Origin: a virus
IMG/VR virus record: IMGVR_UViG_3300035698_015992
Location: 1 to 32,541 of that record
Direction: 5' to 3' (one strand)
Length of the DNA: 32,541 nt
Positions 32,252 to 32,541 of the stretch are shown here, piece by piece. Numbering within the stretch: the stretch's first letter is position 1; each line of letters starts with the position of its first letter. Below the pieces are notes generated by a model that was not told the DNA's origin, did not search any database, and saw only the letters and a list, made by a program, of their open reading frames with translations. Both the position numbers and the translations under genes were made by a program.

Positions 32252-32541
32252 ATGAGAATGATCGGAAGAGCTGGGGATAAGATATTTACCCCCTATGAAC
32301 AGTTTAATCCCCACTTTTTGGCAGGGATATTTAAGGACTCAGGAACACCCAATCTCGCAGGCCCCTTAAGATTTTCTCAACCCACAAACGGAGATCAATT
32401 TGCTGAGGTTACTACTACTTTTACTCCTAGCTTAGCATCATTAGGGATTACGCAAGTACGAAAACTAGTGTGGTTTAATAACATTAATAAGGTAGCTATC
32501 TTAACAGACTCTACCGCTGCGGGTTTAGGTATTTTAATTTA
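32252..32541 (+). CDS. Unrecognised protein, partial at the right edge
   Basis: ATG 32252 is preceded by AGGAG (32241-32245), and the frame stays open to the window end, giving 96 codons (MRMIGRAGDKIFTPYEQFNP...). The visible part is mixed beta with SQPTNGDQFAEVTTTF and TQVRKLVWFNNINK. It continues the series of small distal-tail genes. No family is recognised. Confidence 0.7.
   Translation, partial: MRMIGRAGDKIFTPYEQFNPHFLAGIFKDSGTPNLAGPLRFSQPTNGDQFAEVTTTFTPSLASLGITQVRKLVWFNNINKVAILTDSTAAGLGILI

Overview
The window is part of a double-stranded DNA tailed phage or prophage with a lambda-like, long, non-contractile (siphovirus) tail. The composition is AT-leaning. Shine-Dalgarno sites of the AGGAG/AAGGA type precede most genes, and the candidate promoters look like sigma70 promoters, so the host is a bacterium. 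CTAG is common here, which argues against an enteric host; beyond that the host cannot be named. No integrase, lysis gene, tRNA, rRNA, CRISPR array or insertion sequence is visible, and the genome continues past both ends.

Left arm (1-5126, minus strand): an unrecognised gene runs off the left edge (1-806). A 520-base non-coding stretch (807-1326) holds AT-rich 14-bp tandem repeats, promoter candidates, a possible small RNA and a strong hairpin with 21-bp tandem repeats. A leftward operon of three genes follows (read 5126 to 1327): a small winged-helix Nu1-like protein, a 159-residue protein of unknown role, and a 1010-residue primase-polymerase/SF3 helicase. It starts from a near-consensus promoter at 5156-5185 flanked by two palindromes that look like operators.

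Right arm (5223 to the right end, plus strand), head genes: GpA-type terminase, portal, a small beta-rich protein, a prohead protease fused to a scaffold (with a strong internal start for a separate scaffold, as in lambda C/Nu3), a putative decoration protein and the major capsid protein. Head-tail joining follows: a 144-residue unknown, a connector-like protein, a possible stopper, a gp10/Z-like protein and a tail terminator.

Tail genes: major tail protein closed by an intrinsic terminator, a G/G-T chaperone pair with an apparent -1 frameshift, a 1785-residue tape measure, then M, L, NlpC/P60, JAMM, I and J homologues. Distal accessory fibre-like proteins continue to the right edge. The order is the classic lambda order, except that lambda K is split into two genes in reversed domain order.

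The strongest unexplained signal is in the leftmost 800 bases. That gene is packed with perfect inverted repeats (arms of 7 to 12 bp, mostly short loops), including a 25-bp palindrome carrying a perfect DnaA box. Together with the AT-rich tandem repeats just upstream, this suggests an origin embedded in a replication-type gene, or a strongly structured RNA or DNA element.
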